A stretch of DNA of 64,000 bases, from positions 1,922,001 to 1,986,000 of the forward strand of contig NZ_JBFNXW010000001.1 of NCBI RefSeq assembly GCF_040811775.1, in the 5' to 3' direction. Shown piece by piece: positions 34,988 through 42,922 of the stretch (position 1 is its first letter; the number at the start of each line of letters is the position of its first letter). This DNA is from Balneola sp. MJW-20 (GTDB lineage: Bacteria > Bacteroidota > Rhodothermia > Balneolales > Balneolaceae). The position numbers were made by a program, and so were the translations under genes. The notes beneath the pieces are model-generated. The model did no database searches, was not told the origin of the DNA, and saw nothing but the letters and a program-made list of their open reading frames with translations.

Positions 34988-37228
34988 TTACTGCAGTTTT
35001 GTATTGCGGAGTCGTCGGGAATTAAATACCACATTTATGGAACTAAAAGCCATTGCGACCTCTGCCAGCAAGGGATGCAGCACCCCAATAATAGCCAGGG
35101 GAATCATGATCAGATTATAGAAAAAGGCCCAGAAAAGGTTCTGTTTGATCTTCCGGAAGGTCGCATTACTCAGCCGGATGGCCTTTATTACCTCCATGAG
35201 ATTACCCTTCACCAGAACAATGTCTCCGGATTCGATCGCAATATCAGTCCCGGTTCCTATCGCAATACCCACATCTGCTTTAGTAAGTGCAGGCGCATCA
35301 TTTATTCCATCACCGATCATTGCAACTTTCCTTCCCTGCTGCTGCAATGCAGCAACTTTATCAGCTTTATCTCCCGGAAGCACTTCGGCCATGATCTCGT
35401 CCACTTCAACCCGTTCTCCTATTGCTTTTGCAGTATGAATGTTGTCTCCGGTAAGCATAATAGTCTTCAAACCCATCTGTTTCATCCGGGCTATAGCCTC
35501 TTTGCTGTCCGTTTTAATATCATCGGCAATTCCGATCAGTCCCAGGATTGAATGGCCTCTGACCACATACACTACGGTCTTAGCTTCTGCTTCCAGTCGT
35601 TGCTTTTCAGCAAGTACTTCCCTATTGATCTCATCCGTAAAGGAAGCATTTCCGATCCATACTCTATCTCCGTCAATGGAACCCTGCACTCCTTTTCCTG
35701 AGACCGCTTTAAAATCATTAATCTCCTGGAGTTTGAGTTCCTGTTCATGAGCTACACGCAGGATAGCCTTAGCCAGAGGGTGTTCTGAGTTCTTTTCCAA
35801 TGAGGCTGCAACCGTCAGAATCTCCTCCTCCGAATTACTTTCAATATTTAAAATGTCAGTCACCTGTGGCTCCCCTCTGGTGATCGTCCCGGTTTTATCA
35901 AGAACCACGGTATCTATATCCTTCATAAGCTGTATGGCTTCCCCTTTCCGGATCAGTATCCCGTTCTCGGCTCCCAAAGCCGATCCTTCCATGAGTGCAG
36001 TAGGAGTGGCCAGACCCAGGGCACAGGGACAGGCAATGACCAGAACAGCAATCATTGCATAAAAGGCCAGGGCAGTGTTCCCCCACTCCGGATTGACCCA
36101 GGGCAGATACTCAGCACTCCATATCAGGATACCATTGAACAGGTCAGGAAAAATCAGCCAGGTCATAAGGGTCAGGGAAGCCATGACCAGTACAACCGGT
36201 ACAAATACGGCAGTAACCCGGTCGGCAAAGTCCTGAATAGGAACCTTAGTCCCCTGAGCTTCTTCAACCATGCGGACGATCTGGCTCAGGAAAGTATTCT
36301 TGCCCACCTTAGTGGCTTTCACATGAAGTAGTCCCTCCTGGTTGATGGTAGCACCAATCACTTCATCACCCTCGGAACGATCAACCGGCATGGATTCACC
36401 GGTAGCAATAGACTCGTCCACCATACTTTGTCCTTTTGTGACCAATCCATCAGTTGGGATCTTTTCACCAGGACGAATTACCATAATGTCACCGGGCATG
36501 AGTTCGTCTGCGGGAACTTTCACTTCTTCACCATCTTTGAGGATAGTAGCTTCTTTAGCACCCAGCTTCATCAGTTCACGAATCGCTTTGGATGCACTTC
36601 CTCTGGCTTTAGTTTCTATATACCGGCCGGTAAGGTGGAAGGCCATGATCATACCTGAGATCATTGCAAAACTATGAAATTCAGGAGCAAGTCCCAGACT
36701 GTGCAGTAAGGCCACGATACCTGTAGACCAGGCCGCTAGTGATCCCATAGCGATCAGGACATCCATATTGGGACTCAGGTTTACTGCCGACCGGTATGCG
36801 CTGAGCAGGGTCTCTCTTCCCGGGATGATTAATATTATTGCTGATAGGGTCAGCATTCCGGCTTCCATCCCGGTCATCCCCAGAAAATGAAAATCAGCGA
36901 TCCAGGAAGGGATCATCCACAAGATCATGGGAATGGTTAAAGCCCAGGACCACCACATATTGTTGTAGGCATTCCGGACCTTCTCTTCCTCCCGTTCATC
37001 CGAAAAAGCAGATTCATCATCTTCCTTGTTCGCCAGTGTATACCCGGCTTTACTGATCGCATTAGCAAAGACGTCTATATCTATGGGCTGATCATATTCA
37101 ACCGTAGCCGTATCGGTAGTAAGGTTTACATTCACACCGGTAACACCCTCGATAGCTTCCAGCTGCTTATCCACTGCATTTGCACAACCAGCGCAATGCA
37201 TCCCGTCTATGATTAGTTTCTTTTTCAT
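34988..37228 (-). CDS. copA: Copper-translocating P1B-type ATPase CopA
   Basis: The 746-residue ATPase begins with one HMA domain (GMHCAGCAN). It contains the transport motif [10 protein letters not shown], the phosphorylation site [11 protein letters not shown], the SEHPLAKAI motif of P1B enzymes, [14 protein letters not shown], and the C-terminal helix pair with NLFWAFFYN and [13 protein letters not shown], the Cu(I)-site pattern. It pumps Cu(I) from the cytoplasm to the periplasm. It follows copZ by 11 bases. Confidence 0.95.
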   Translation of the reverse strand: MKKKLIIDGMHCAGCANAVDKQLEAIEGVTGVNVNLTTDTATVEYDQPIDIDVFANAISKAGYTLANKEDDESAFSDEREEEKVRNAYNNMWWSWALTIPMILWMIPSWIADFHFLGMTGMEAGMLTLSAIILIIPGRETLLSAYRSAVNLSPNMDVLIAMGSLAAWSTGIVALLHSLGLAPEFHSFAMISGMIMAFHLTGRYIETKARGSASKAIRELMKLGAKEATILKDGEEVKVPADELMPGDIMVIRPGEKIPTDGLVTKGQSMVDESIATGESMPVDRSEGDEVIGATINQEGLLHVKATKVGKNTFLSQIVRMVEEAQGTKVPIQDFADRVTAVFVPVVLVMASLTLMTWLIFPDLFNGILIWSAEYLPWVNPEWGNTALAFYAMIAVLVIACPCALGLATPTALMEGSALGAENGILIRKGEAIQLMKDIDTVVLDKTGTITRGEPQVTDILNIESNSEEEILTVAASLEKNSEHPLAKAILRVAHEQELKLQEINDFKAVSGKGVQGSIDGDRVWIGNASFTDEINREVLAEKQRLEAEAKTVVYVVRGHSILGLIGIADDIKTDSKEAIARMKQMGLKTIMLTGDNIHTAKAIGERVEVDEIMAEVLPGDKADKVAALQQQGRKVAMIGDGINDAPALTKADVGIAIGTGTDIAIESGDIVLVKGNLMEVIKAIRLSNATFRKIKQNLFWAFFYNLIMIPLAIIGVLHPLLAEVAMAFSSINVVFNSRRLRNTKLQ

Positions 37229-37239
37229 AAGATTTGATC

Positions 37240-37482
37240 CTATACTTTTGATGCAGCATATCCTGCATCTTCCACAGCCTGCACCATCTCCTGAAGATCC
37301 GGTTCGTTTTCTCGATATATGATCTTAGCGATACCTGAGTCCAGGTCTACATTTACTGACTCAACATACTGGACTTCAAGGAGCGCCTGCTCTACGGAGT
37401 TAACACACCCGGAGCACCCCATGCCTTCAATCTTAAGCGTCATTGTTCTCATTCGGTTATTTATGATTTTTTCTTTTAACAT
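37240..37482 (-). CDS. copZ: Copper chaperone CopZ (HMA domain)
   Basis: The 80-residue protein is a single HMA domain with [17 protein letters not shown], the GMxCxxC copper site, and a closing [12 protein letters not shown]. It delivers Cu(I) to CopA, whose gene lies 11 bases downstream. ATG codons at 37452 and 37443 are closer to the domain start and may be the real ones; the ten extra N-terminal residues are not part of the HMA fold. Confidence 0.9.
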   Translation of the reverse strand: MLKEKIINNRMRTMTLKIEGMGCSGCVNSVEQALLEVQYVESVNVDLDSGIAKIIYRENEPDLQEMVQAVEDAGYAASKV

Positions 37483-37563
37483 AACGATGAAATAATAAGA
37501 AGCTATAGCTACACATAAATGCTGAATTCTGAGAAAAGTTTATCTAAAGATGACCCCGGAGAT

Positions 37564-38202
37564 TCAGCAGCAGTCTTCTGCACAAGCCAGCTTGCGGCTG
37601 CGGGCTTTTTCAAATGCTTCCTTGCCTTCCTTATAAGCATACCAGGCAATACCCAGGCTTCCGGCCACATCTATAAAGGGTATTCCGAACAGTTTGTACA
37701 GCAGGCTTGAGCCCAGCAGAATAAAAGAAAGATAGAAACAGGTTTTCGTACAATTTGCATCAGAAATGATGGGATCGGAATTCAGTTCCCGGCCGGTTCT
37801 GAGCTTCAGCCGATAAAGGAGGTACATAGTTGCTATGGAAATGACTGATATAAACACACCCACCGTGGTGTCGATCGGCTGCTGACCGTAGTATATCGAA
37901 AAGAGACTACCCGTTATCAGACCTGCAGTAAGCAGGTAAAAAGCTGTTCCGGTAATTCTCAATGCGGTCATCTCAAAAGCATCCGGTGTTGTATCCGGGT
38001 CACGGCGCATTCGGATCACAAAATGAAAGATTCCTGCACCGGATATCACTTCCACAAAACTGTCTACCCCGAAACCGAAGAGTGCTAGGGTCTCATCTTC
38101 TGCTCCAAACCAGGTAGATATCCCGCCCTCGATCACATTGTAGAAGATCGTGATCAGACTAAGCCACAATGCATATTTATACCACCTTTGAACCATGATC
38201 AT
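37564..38202 (-). CDS. CDF-like membrane protein with Cys-rich tail
   Basis: The 212-residue protein has five or six transmembrane helices and the CDF-like GFGVDSFVEVISGAGIFHF in its second helix, where Asp and Glu replace the usual HxxxD pair. It lacks the C-terminal cytoplasmic domain of CDF exporters and ends instead in KLACAEDCC, a likely metal-binding tail, with another Cys pair at NCTKTC. It resembles the cation-transporter-annotated proteins found next to heavy-metal ATPases. Its place between copZ and the regulator supports a metal role. Confidence 0.7.
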   Translation of the reverse strand: MIMVQRWYKYALWLSLITIFYNVIEGGISTWFGAEDETLALFGFGVDSFVEVISGAGIFHFVIRMRRDPDTTPDAFEMTALRITGTAFYLLTAGLITGSLFSIYYGQQPIDTTVGVFISVISIATMYLLYRLKLRTGRELNSDPIISDANCTKTCFYLSFILLGSSLLYKLFGIPFIDVAGSLGIAWYAYKEGKEAFEKARSRKLACAEDCC

Positions 38203-38226
38203 AAAAAGTTTTTGATGGTTCTGTAT

Positions 38227-38685
38227 TTATATCCATCTACGAACTTCACTCTTATAATTAAGATATTCTTTCCCGAATTTTTCCTCCATTTTCTGTTCCT
38301 CCGGCTTTATCTGAAATTTATTCATATATCCAATATATACCGGTAGTACTAGCAGGGCTATAGGATCGCCCCATTTTAATATTGCAGCAACCAGTATAAT
38401 CAACATTCCCAGATACATCGGATTGCGGCTAAGTCTGTAGATACCATTCCGCACCAGCGAACTTGCTTTTTCCGGTTTATGAGGGTCCACAGAAGTTGAA
38501 CTTATCATAAACTGAATCACTGCAGCAAAAGCGATGCATACCCCCAAAGTAAGCAAAAACACCAGCAACCATCGCTCAGCTTTGAATTGATACGCGTCGG
38601 GAATATACTCCTGAAGAAGCCAGATAAGACCCAGAGAGCAAAAGAATACGATAACCGGAGGCACTTTTAGATTAATTTTTTCCAT
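38227..38685 (-). CDS. ICMT/PEMT-like membrane methyltransferase
   Basis: I place the start at 38685 (MEKINLKVPP); an earlier ATG at 38742 would overlap the regulator. The 152-residue protein has four transmembrane helices and the C-terminal SAM-site motif of isoprenylcysteine/phospholipid methyltransferases: LVRNGIYRLSRNPMYLG, and EEKFGKEYLNYKSEVRRWI. Such genes often accompany heavy-metal ATPases in Bacteroidota; the substrate is unknown. It starts 4 bases after the stop of the AraC regulator. Confidence 0.82.
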   Translation of the reverse strand: MEKINLKVPPVIVFFCSLGLIWLLQEYIPDAYQFKAERWLLVFLLTLGVCIAFAAVIQFMISSTSVDPHKPEKASSLVRNGIYRLSRNPMYLGMLIILVAAILKWGDPIALLVLPVYIGYMNKFQIKPEEQKMEEKFGKEYLNYKSEVRRWI

Positions 38686-38689
38686 TCGG

Positions 38690-39262
38690 TCAGATCTTAT
38701 CCAGCGATTTTCTTTCCGGTTCCTGCAATTTCTGATACTCACTCATGCTCATGCCGGTAATCTCTTTGAATTGCCGGGAAAGATGTTGAAGGTTCTTATA
38801 TCCAAGCATATAAGCGATCTCGCTGAAACTTAGTTTGTCATACTCGACCAATTCCTTGGCCTTTTCGATCTTCAGACGTATGAAATATTTTTCAATGGTC
38901 AGTTCTTCTTTTTTTGAAAATAGCCTGGAAATACCGGCATAACTCTTTGTCAGTTTTTTTGACAGAAAATCGGAAAGAGAAATTTCACTGTCTTCAAGTT
39001 CCCCTGAGCTGATCCAGTCTATGAGCGATGTCTTCACTTGCTCTACAAGTATTGCCTCATCATCTTTTATAAGATCAAAATTAAATCGCTGCAGCTCTTT
39101 TTCGATCTCCTTCAGGGATGGGTGATCACCATTTCTGCTAACCACAGCCTTTCCCAGCTGAACTTCTTCCACCTCAAGTCCCAGAGCCGTAAGAGCGGTT
39201 TCGATAACCATCTCACAGCGATCACAAACCATATTTTTTATGTGCAGAGTAAACTTCTCCAT
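38690..39262 (-). CDS. AraC-type regulator with N-terminal HMA-like metal domain
   Basis: The 190-residue protein begins MEKFTLHIKNMVCDRCEMVI, an HMA-like fold with a CxxC metal site (about 1-70). It ends in an AraC helix-turn-helix domain (about 95-185, with SFSEIAYMLGYKNLQHLSRQFKEITGMSMSEYQ). The central segment (about 70-95) is a linker. This looks like a one-component metal sensor, probably for copper, controlling the copA/copZ/DUF411 genes. It heads this minus-strand gene set and diverges from the ATP-cone gene. Confidence 0.8.
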   Translation of the reverse strand: MEKFTLHIKNMVCDRCEMVIETALTALGLEVEEVQLGKAVVSRNGDHPSLKEIEKELQRFNFDLIKDDEAILVEQVKTSLIDWISSGELEDSEISLSDFLSKKLTKSYAGISRLFSKKEELTIEKYFIRLKIEKAKELVEYDKLSFSEIAYMLGYKNLQHLSRQFKEITGMSMSEYQKLQEPERKSLDKI

Positions 39263-39323
39263 AGCTATAATGTAAACAGTGGACGGTAAAAGTCCATTCG
39301 TAATGTCAAATATCCTGAGAGTT

Positions 39324-39348
39324 ACTCCAAGGTCTGTAAGACCTTGGA
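39324..39348. repeat. Perfect 11-bp inverted repeat, REP-like
   Basis: CTCCAAGGTCT (39324-39334), loop GTA, AGACCTTGGAG (39338-39348). Similar AGACCTTGGAG palindromes recur between genes in many Bacteroidota genomes (my recollection). It lies in the 205-base gap between divergent genes, where it could also be an operator for the HMA-AraC regulator. No T-run follows. Confidence 0.6.
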
Positions 39349-39467
39349 GGTTGTTTTGCCCGGAAACCAGTTCTAGACAATTAACCTATTCATCACATTT
39401 ACTATCTATTTTCTACGTGATCCTTCCAATTAAGTGTACTAATGCACATATTTGAAAAAAGGCTGAA

Positions 39468-40310
39468 ATGAAATCATTTGATGTAATTAAAGCCACGGGA
39501 GAAAAAGAACGCTTTGACCTGTCAAAACTCAAGCGGTCCATGTCTAATGCGGGAGCAGACGATAAGACCGTAAGAAAGGTTGTGCGCGCACTGGAGCCTA
39601 AATTCCATGACGGAATCACCACGAAAGAACTTTACCGGGAAGCTTATAAACTGCTTAGTCATTTTTCGGAATATTCTGCCGGCCGCTATAAACTCAAAGA
39701 AGCGATACTGGAATTAGGTCCTTCAGGATATCCTTTTGAAGAGTTCATCGGTGAACTTTTACGGCGTCACGGATATAACACTCAGGTAGGGGTTATCACC
39801 CCAGGAAAATGCATCTCTCATGAGATCGATGTGATCGCAGATAACGATTCTCACCGATATATGATCGAGTGTAAGTTTCATAACCGCCAGAATCACCATT
39901 GTGCCGTCAGCATTACACTCTATATCCAGGCTCGCTTTGAAGATGTGAAATACCGGTGGGAAGAAGATGCTGCCCGGAATAAAGAGTACATTGGCTGGCT
40001 GGTGACCAATACGCGGTTTACCAGTGAAGCCATCAAATACGGTGAATGCATGGGATTAAAATTACTGAGCTGGAGTTACCCGGAAGGGAAAGCGCTAAAG
40101 GATCTTATCACTGAAGTGAATCTGCATCCGGTCACCTGCCTGCGCAATCTGACTAAAAATGAGAAACACCAGCTCCTTAAACACGATATCGTCTTCTGTC
40201 AGCAACTGCTTGAAAAAAGAGAGATACTGGACCTGCTAAGATTTAATCATAATAAAAAAAGCCTGATCCTGAACGAGGCCGAAAATATCTGCACTGTTGA
40301 ATCGGCTTAA
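39468..40310 (+). CDS. ATP-cone domain fused to a restriction-endonuclease-like domain
   Basis: The 280-residue protein starts with an ATP-cone (about 1-90, with VIKATGEKERFDLSKLKRSMSNAG and GITTKELYREAY), a nucleotide-sensing domain known from ribonucleotide reductases and NrdR. A Mrr-like PD-(D/E)xK nuclease follows (about 95-200), with LLRRHGYNTQVG, the HEIDVIA Asp, and IECKFH (ExK). The C-terminal helical part (about 205-280) is unrecognised. The nuclease residues are present, so activity on DNA controlled by nucleotide binding is plausible. No modification gene is adjacent, so a classical restriction system is unlikely. Confidence 0.8.
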   Translation: MKSFDVIKATGEKERFDLSKLKRSMSNAGADDKTVRKVVRALEPKFHDGITTKELYREAYKLLSHFSEYSAGRYKLKEAILELGPSGYPFEEFIGELLRRHGYNTQVGVITPGKCISHEIDVIADNDSHRYMIECKFHNRQNHHCAVSITLYIQARFEDVKYRWEEDAARNKEYIGWLVTNTRFTSEAIKYGECMGLKLLSWSYPEGKALKDLITEVNLHPVTCLRNLTKNEKHQLLKHDIVFCQQLLEKREILDLLRFNHNKKSLILNEAENICTVESA

Positions 40311-40379
40311 TATTCAATTGTACACTAAGACATTGATTTTGTCATCCTGATTATTAGCTTAAGAAAAAAAGGAAAGCAA

Positions 40380-41042
40380 ATGGAAACAAAAACATTCAGC
40401 TACGAGAGCGACAACATCAAAGTAACCTGGGACAAGAAACGGTGCATACATGCAGAAGAATGTGTAAAGGGACTCCCTGATGTTTTCAACATCAACCAAA
40501 AACCGTGGATTCAACCGGAAAATGCTAAAGCTGACGCGATCCGGAATACCATTCATAAATGTCCGACCGGTGCACTACAGTATGAGATGCTGAATTCAGC
40601 ACAAAAAGAAACTCCACCGGAGATCAATATAGTCCGTTTAGCCGAAGATGGTCCTGTTTACATACACGGTGACATTGTTATAGAAGACCTCGACGGAAAT
40701 GAACTCATGAAAGATACGCGGGTGGCTATGTGTCGCTGCGGACTTTCTTCCAATAAACCCTTCTGTGATAACTCACATATTGAAGGAGCATTTAAAGCGG
40801 ATACTTCTTTCAACCCGGAACGGCTACAAACTGAACCTGTCACCGGAAAAGGTGGTGAACTTCGGATCAAACTCTTTCCCAACGCTCCTTTTCTCGTACA
40901 GGGACACTACACCTTAACCGGAAAAGACACCGATAAAGAGCAAAGCAGTAAAAAAATGAGTTTTTGCAGATGCGGTGCCTCTTCTACCAAGCCATTCTGT
41001 GATGGCTCTCATAAAGAAATTGGTTTCAATTCAGAAGCATGA
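40380..41042 (+). CDS. Iron-sulfur protein with (4Fe-4S)-like domain and two CDGSH domains
   Basis: The 220-residue protein starts with a divergent single-cluster ferredoxin domain (Fer4_19; about 10-65, with DKKRCIHAEECVKG and IHKCPTGALQYE). Two CDGSH zinc-finger-like domains follow: MCRCGLSSNKPFCDNSHIEG (about 115-135) and SFCRCGASSTKPFCDGSHKE (about 195-215). Each provides three Cys and one His for a 2Fe-2S cluster. It is cytoplasmic and likely an electron-transfer or iron-sulfur storage protein. Its stop overlaps the DUF423 start (ATGA). Confidence 0.9.
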   Translation: METKTFSYESDNIKVTWDKKRCIHAEECVKGLPDVFNINQKPWIQPENAKADAIRNTIHKCPTGALQYEMLNSAQKETPPEINIVRLAEDGPVYIHGDIVIEDLDGNELMKDTRVAMCRCGLSSNKPFCDNSHIEGAFKADTSFNPERLQTEPVTGKGGELRIKLFPNAPFLVQGHYTLTGKDTDKEQSSKKMSFCRCGASSTKPFCDGSHKEIGFNSEA

Positions 41043-41446
41043 GTTCAGTCTATTTTATGAATAATCCAAAGGTGGTGATCGCAATTGCAGCTTTCCTTAT
41101 GGCTATAGCTGTTGCCGCCGGGGCATTTGGTGCTCATGCACTACGGAATGTGCTTAGTCCTGAAAGAATGGAAACCTGGGAAATTGCTGTACTTTATCAT
41201 TCATTTCATGCACTGGGACTCATCCTCATAGCCCTTGCAGGAAATTATTTTCAGGTAGATGTGGGTATCCCGACTTCACTCATCCTGGGGGGCATCCTTG
41301 TTTTTTCCGGAAGTCTGTACGCACTTTGCCTGACCAATACCGGCTGGCTGGGAGCGATCACACCTATCGGCGGACTTGCTTTCATTACAGGATGGATCTG
41401 GCTTGGCGTTCAACTGATCCTGGCTGAACCCGGTAGCGGAAGCTGA
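41039..41446 (+). CDS. DUF423 family membrane protein
   Basis: The 135-residue protein has four transmembrane helices and the DUF423 signature GAFGAHALRNVL near residue 28, plus YHSFHALGLILIALA and a closing PIGGLAFITGWIWLG. The function is unknown. The start could be the overlapping ATG at 41039 or the one at 41057 (MNNPKVVIAIAAF). The gene overlaps the CDGSH protein by 4 bases. Confidence 0.88.
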   Translation: MSSVYFMNNPKVVIAIAAFLMAIAVAAGAFGAHALRNVLSPERMETWEIAVLYHSFHALGLILIALAGNYFQVDVGIPTSLILGGILVFSGSLYALCLTNTGWLGAITPIGGLAFITGWIWLGVQLILAEPGSGS

Positions 41447-41471
41447 CCTCTCATTCCCTAAAAGGTTGCTT

Positions 41472-41831
41472 ATGGACATTCAGACCTTTTACGAATTCTG
41501 TATGAGTCTCCCGGGAACTTCTGATGGCTTTCCCTTTGACGAAGATACACTGGTACTCAAAGTCATGGGTAAGATATTTGCCATTACCAATGTGGAGAAG
41601 TTCAATGGCATCAACCTGAAATGTGATCCTGTAAAAGCCATCGAATACAGAGCAGAATATGAAGAGGTTCAACCCGGTTATCATACTAATAAAAAGCACT
41701 GGAATTTTGTGGATCCCCGGGGTTCACTGGACGATGAATTGCTATTCAACATGATTGAGGATTCTTATAACCTGGTAGCTGCCACACTCCCTAAAAAGCT
41801 AAAAGAAGAACTGGACGCATTATCGGGATGA
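41472..41831 (+). CDS. MmcQ/YjbR family protein
   Basis: The 119-residue protein begins MDIQTFYEFCMSLPGTSDGFPFDEDTLVLKVMGK, the typical MmcQ/YjbR opening, and ends with DELLFNMIEDSYNLVAATLPKKLKEEL. The fold is a double-wing, CyaY-like domain sometimes linked to DNA binding; its precise role is unknown. A TTG six bases upstream is less likely. The gene overlaps the convergent membrane gene by 12 bases at the 3' ends. Confidence 0.88.
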   Translation: MDIQTFYEFCMSLPGTSDGFPFDEDTLVLKVMGKIFAITNVEKFNGINLKCDPVKAIEYRAEYEEVQPGYHTNKKHWNFVDPRGSLDDELLFNMIEDSYNLVAATLPKKLKEELDALSG

Positions 41832-42125
41832 ACTCATTCCGGGAATCAGCCGGCCAAAGGTTTTTTTGAGGAAATGCACAAAAAACCGGTATTGGCCAAA
41901 AAGGGTGCCATAGATCAGCAGCAACACATTATAGGCCGGCAAAACTGTTAAGATCCAAATGATGGTACGGTACCAGAACGGATCTGTATTTTCCACTCCA
42001 AAGATCGCAAACAGATACTTTTTGATATATAATGAAGTAAAACCTGTACACGCAAAAACGATCAGGATCACGAACACCTGCAGGGTACTTTCTATCTTCC
42101 ATCGTTTTTTTAGCCTTTCTACCAT
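41820..42125 (-). CDS. DUF6787 family membrane protein
   Basis: The 101-residue protein has two transmembrane helices (about 16-35 and 50-75) in the DUF6787 pattern: KKRWKIESTLQVFVILIVFACTG at the N-terminus and PAYNVLLLIYGTLFGQYRFF in the second half. No function is known. It overlaps the MmcQ gene by 12 bases tail to tail. Confidence 0.82.
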   Translation of the reverse strand: MVERLKKRWKIESTLQVFVILIVFACTGFTSLYIKKYLFAIFGVENTDPFWYRTIIWILTVLPAYNVLLLIYGTLFGQYRFFVHFLKKTFGRLIPGMSSSR

Positions 42126-42177
42126 CTTATCTACAGTAAAAATAAATTAATTAACAAACACTTAAGTTTTATTATAT

Positions 42178-42209
42178 CAATAGTTTATATACTTACCTAT
42201 AAACTATTG
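42178..42209. promoter_or_regulatory. Perfect 12-bp inverted repeat upstream of the aquaporin-like gene
   Basis: CAATAGTTTATA (42178-42189) and TATAAACTATTG (42198-42209) are perfect reverse complements around an 8-base spacer. It lies 101 bases before the aquaporin-like ATG and 52 bases upstream of the divergent DUF6787 start. The symmetry suits a dimeric repressor; a T-run is absent. Confidence 0.5.
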
Positions 42210-42310
42210 CCTCCCATTAAGAACCAAAGTTCTTGCAATTACCTTCCCTGCCGATTAGTTTCTTCTTCTAGCATAAGTTATGACATATATCAGAGTAACC
42301 CCGACTGCGT

Positions 42311-42922
42311 ATGCGTGAACTTTTAATGGAGACTGTAGGTACATTTTTTCTTGTACTCGCGATCGGGCTTACCGGTGATATTTATACGATTGGAATCATA
42401 CTAACTGCAGTAACCTACCTGGGTTATAATTTATCCGGCTCCCATTTCAATCCTATTATAAGTTTTGCTCTTTATCTTCGTAAAGAGATCCGACTGAACA
42501 CCTTTCTTTTCTACACTCTTTCCCAGTTCACAGGTGCTTTTCTGGCTTTTGCTTTGATCTATTACTTTGCCGGCACCGTTTTTTATATGGATACCCCGAG
42601 TGGCTCGGATGTTTATCAACAGGTTGTAGCTGAAGCACTTTTTGCTTTTCTATTTACATTGGTGTTTATCTACCTGCAATTGTCACCGAGACAGAAACAC
42701 AGTTATTTTAACGGTATCATTATAGGTATTACTTTTTCCGGTGTCATTGCTTTGGTACACCAGATCTCCGGCGGGTATGTTCACCCATTTGTATTCCTTG
42801 GCAGCGCAGCCGTTGATCTTGTGAAGGGAGGAAATTCTTATGAGCTGGCTCATATTTTCACTATTCCCTCTTTAACCGGGGCTACCATTGCCGCCTGGAT
42901 CTATTCTTATTTAAAGGACTGA
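42311..42922 (+). CDS. Major intrinsic protein (aquaporin-like) with altered pore motifs
   Basis: The 203-residue protein has six transmembrane helices and the MIP layout: METVGTFFLVLAIG opens helix 1, SGSHFNPIISFALYL is the first NPA loop with NPI in place of NPA, and QISGGYVHPFVFLGSA is the second loop with HPF in place of NPA. The Arg that normally follows (NPAR, part of the selectivity filter) is Val. These changes make ordinary water or glycerol transport doubtful. The gene overlaps the histidine kinase tail by 16 bases. Confidence 0.82.
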   Translation: MRELLMETVGTFFLVLAIGLTGDIYTIGIILTAVTYLGYNLSGSHFNPIISFALYLRKEIRLNTFLFYTLSQFTGAFLAFALIYYFAGTVFYMDTPSGSDVYQQVVAEALFAFLFTLVFIYLQLSPRQKHSYFNGIIIGITFSGVIALVHQISGGYVHPFVFLGSAAVDLVKGGNSYELAHIFTIPSLTGATIAAWIYSYLKD

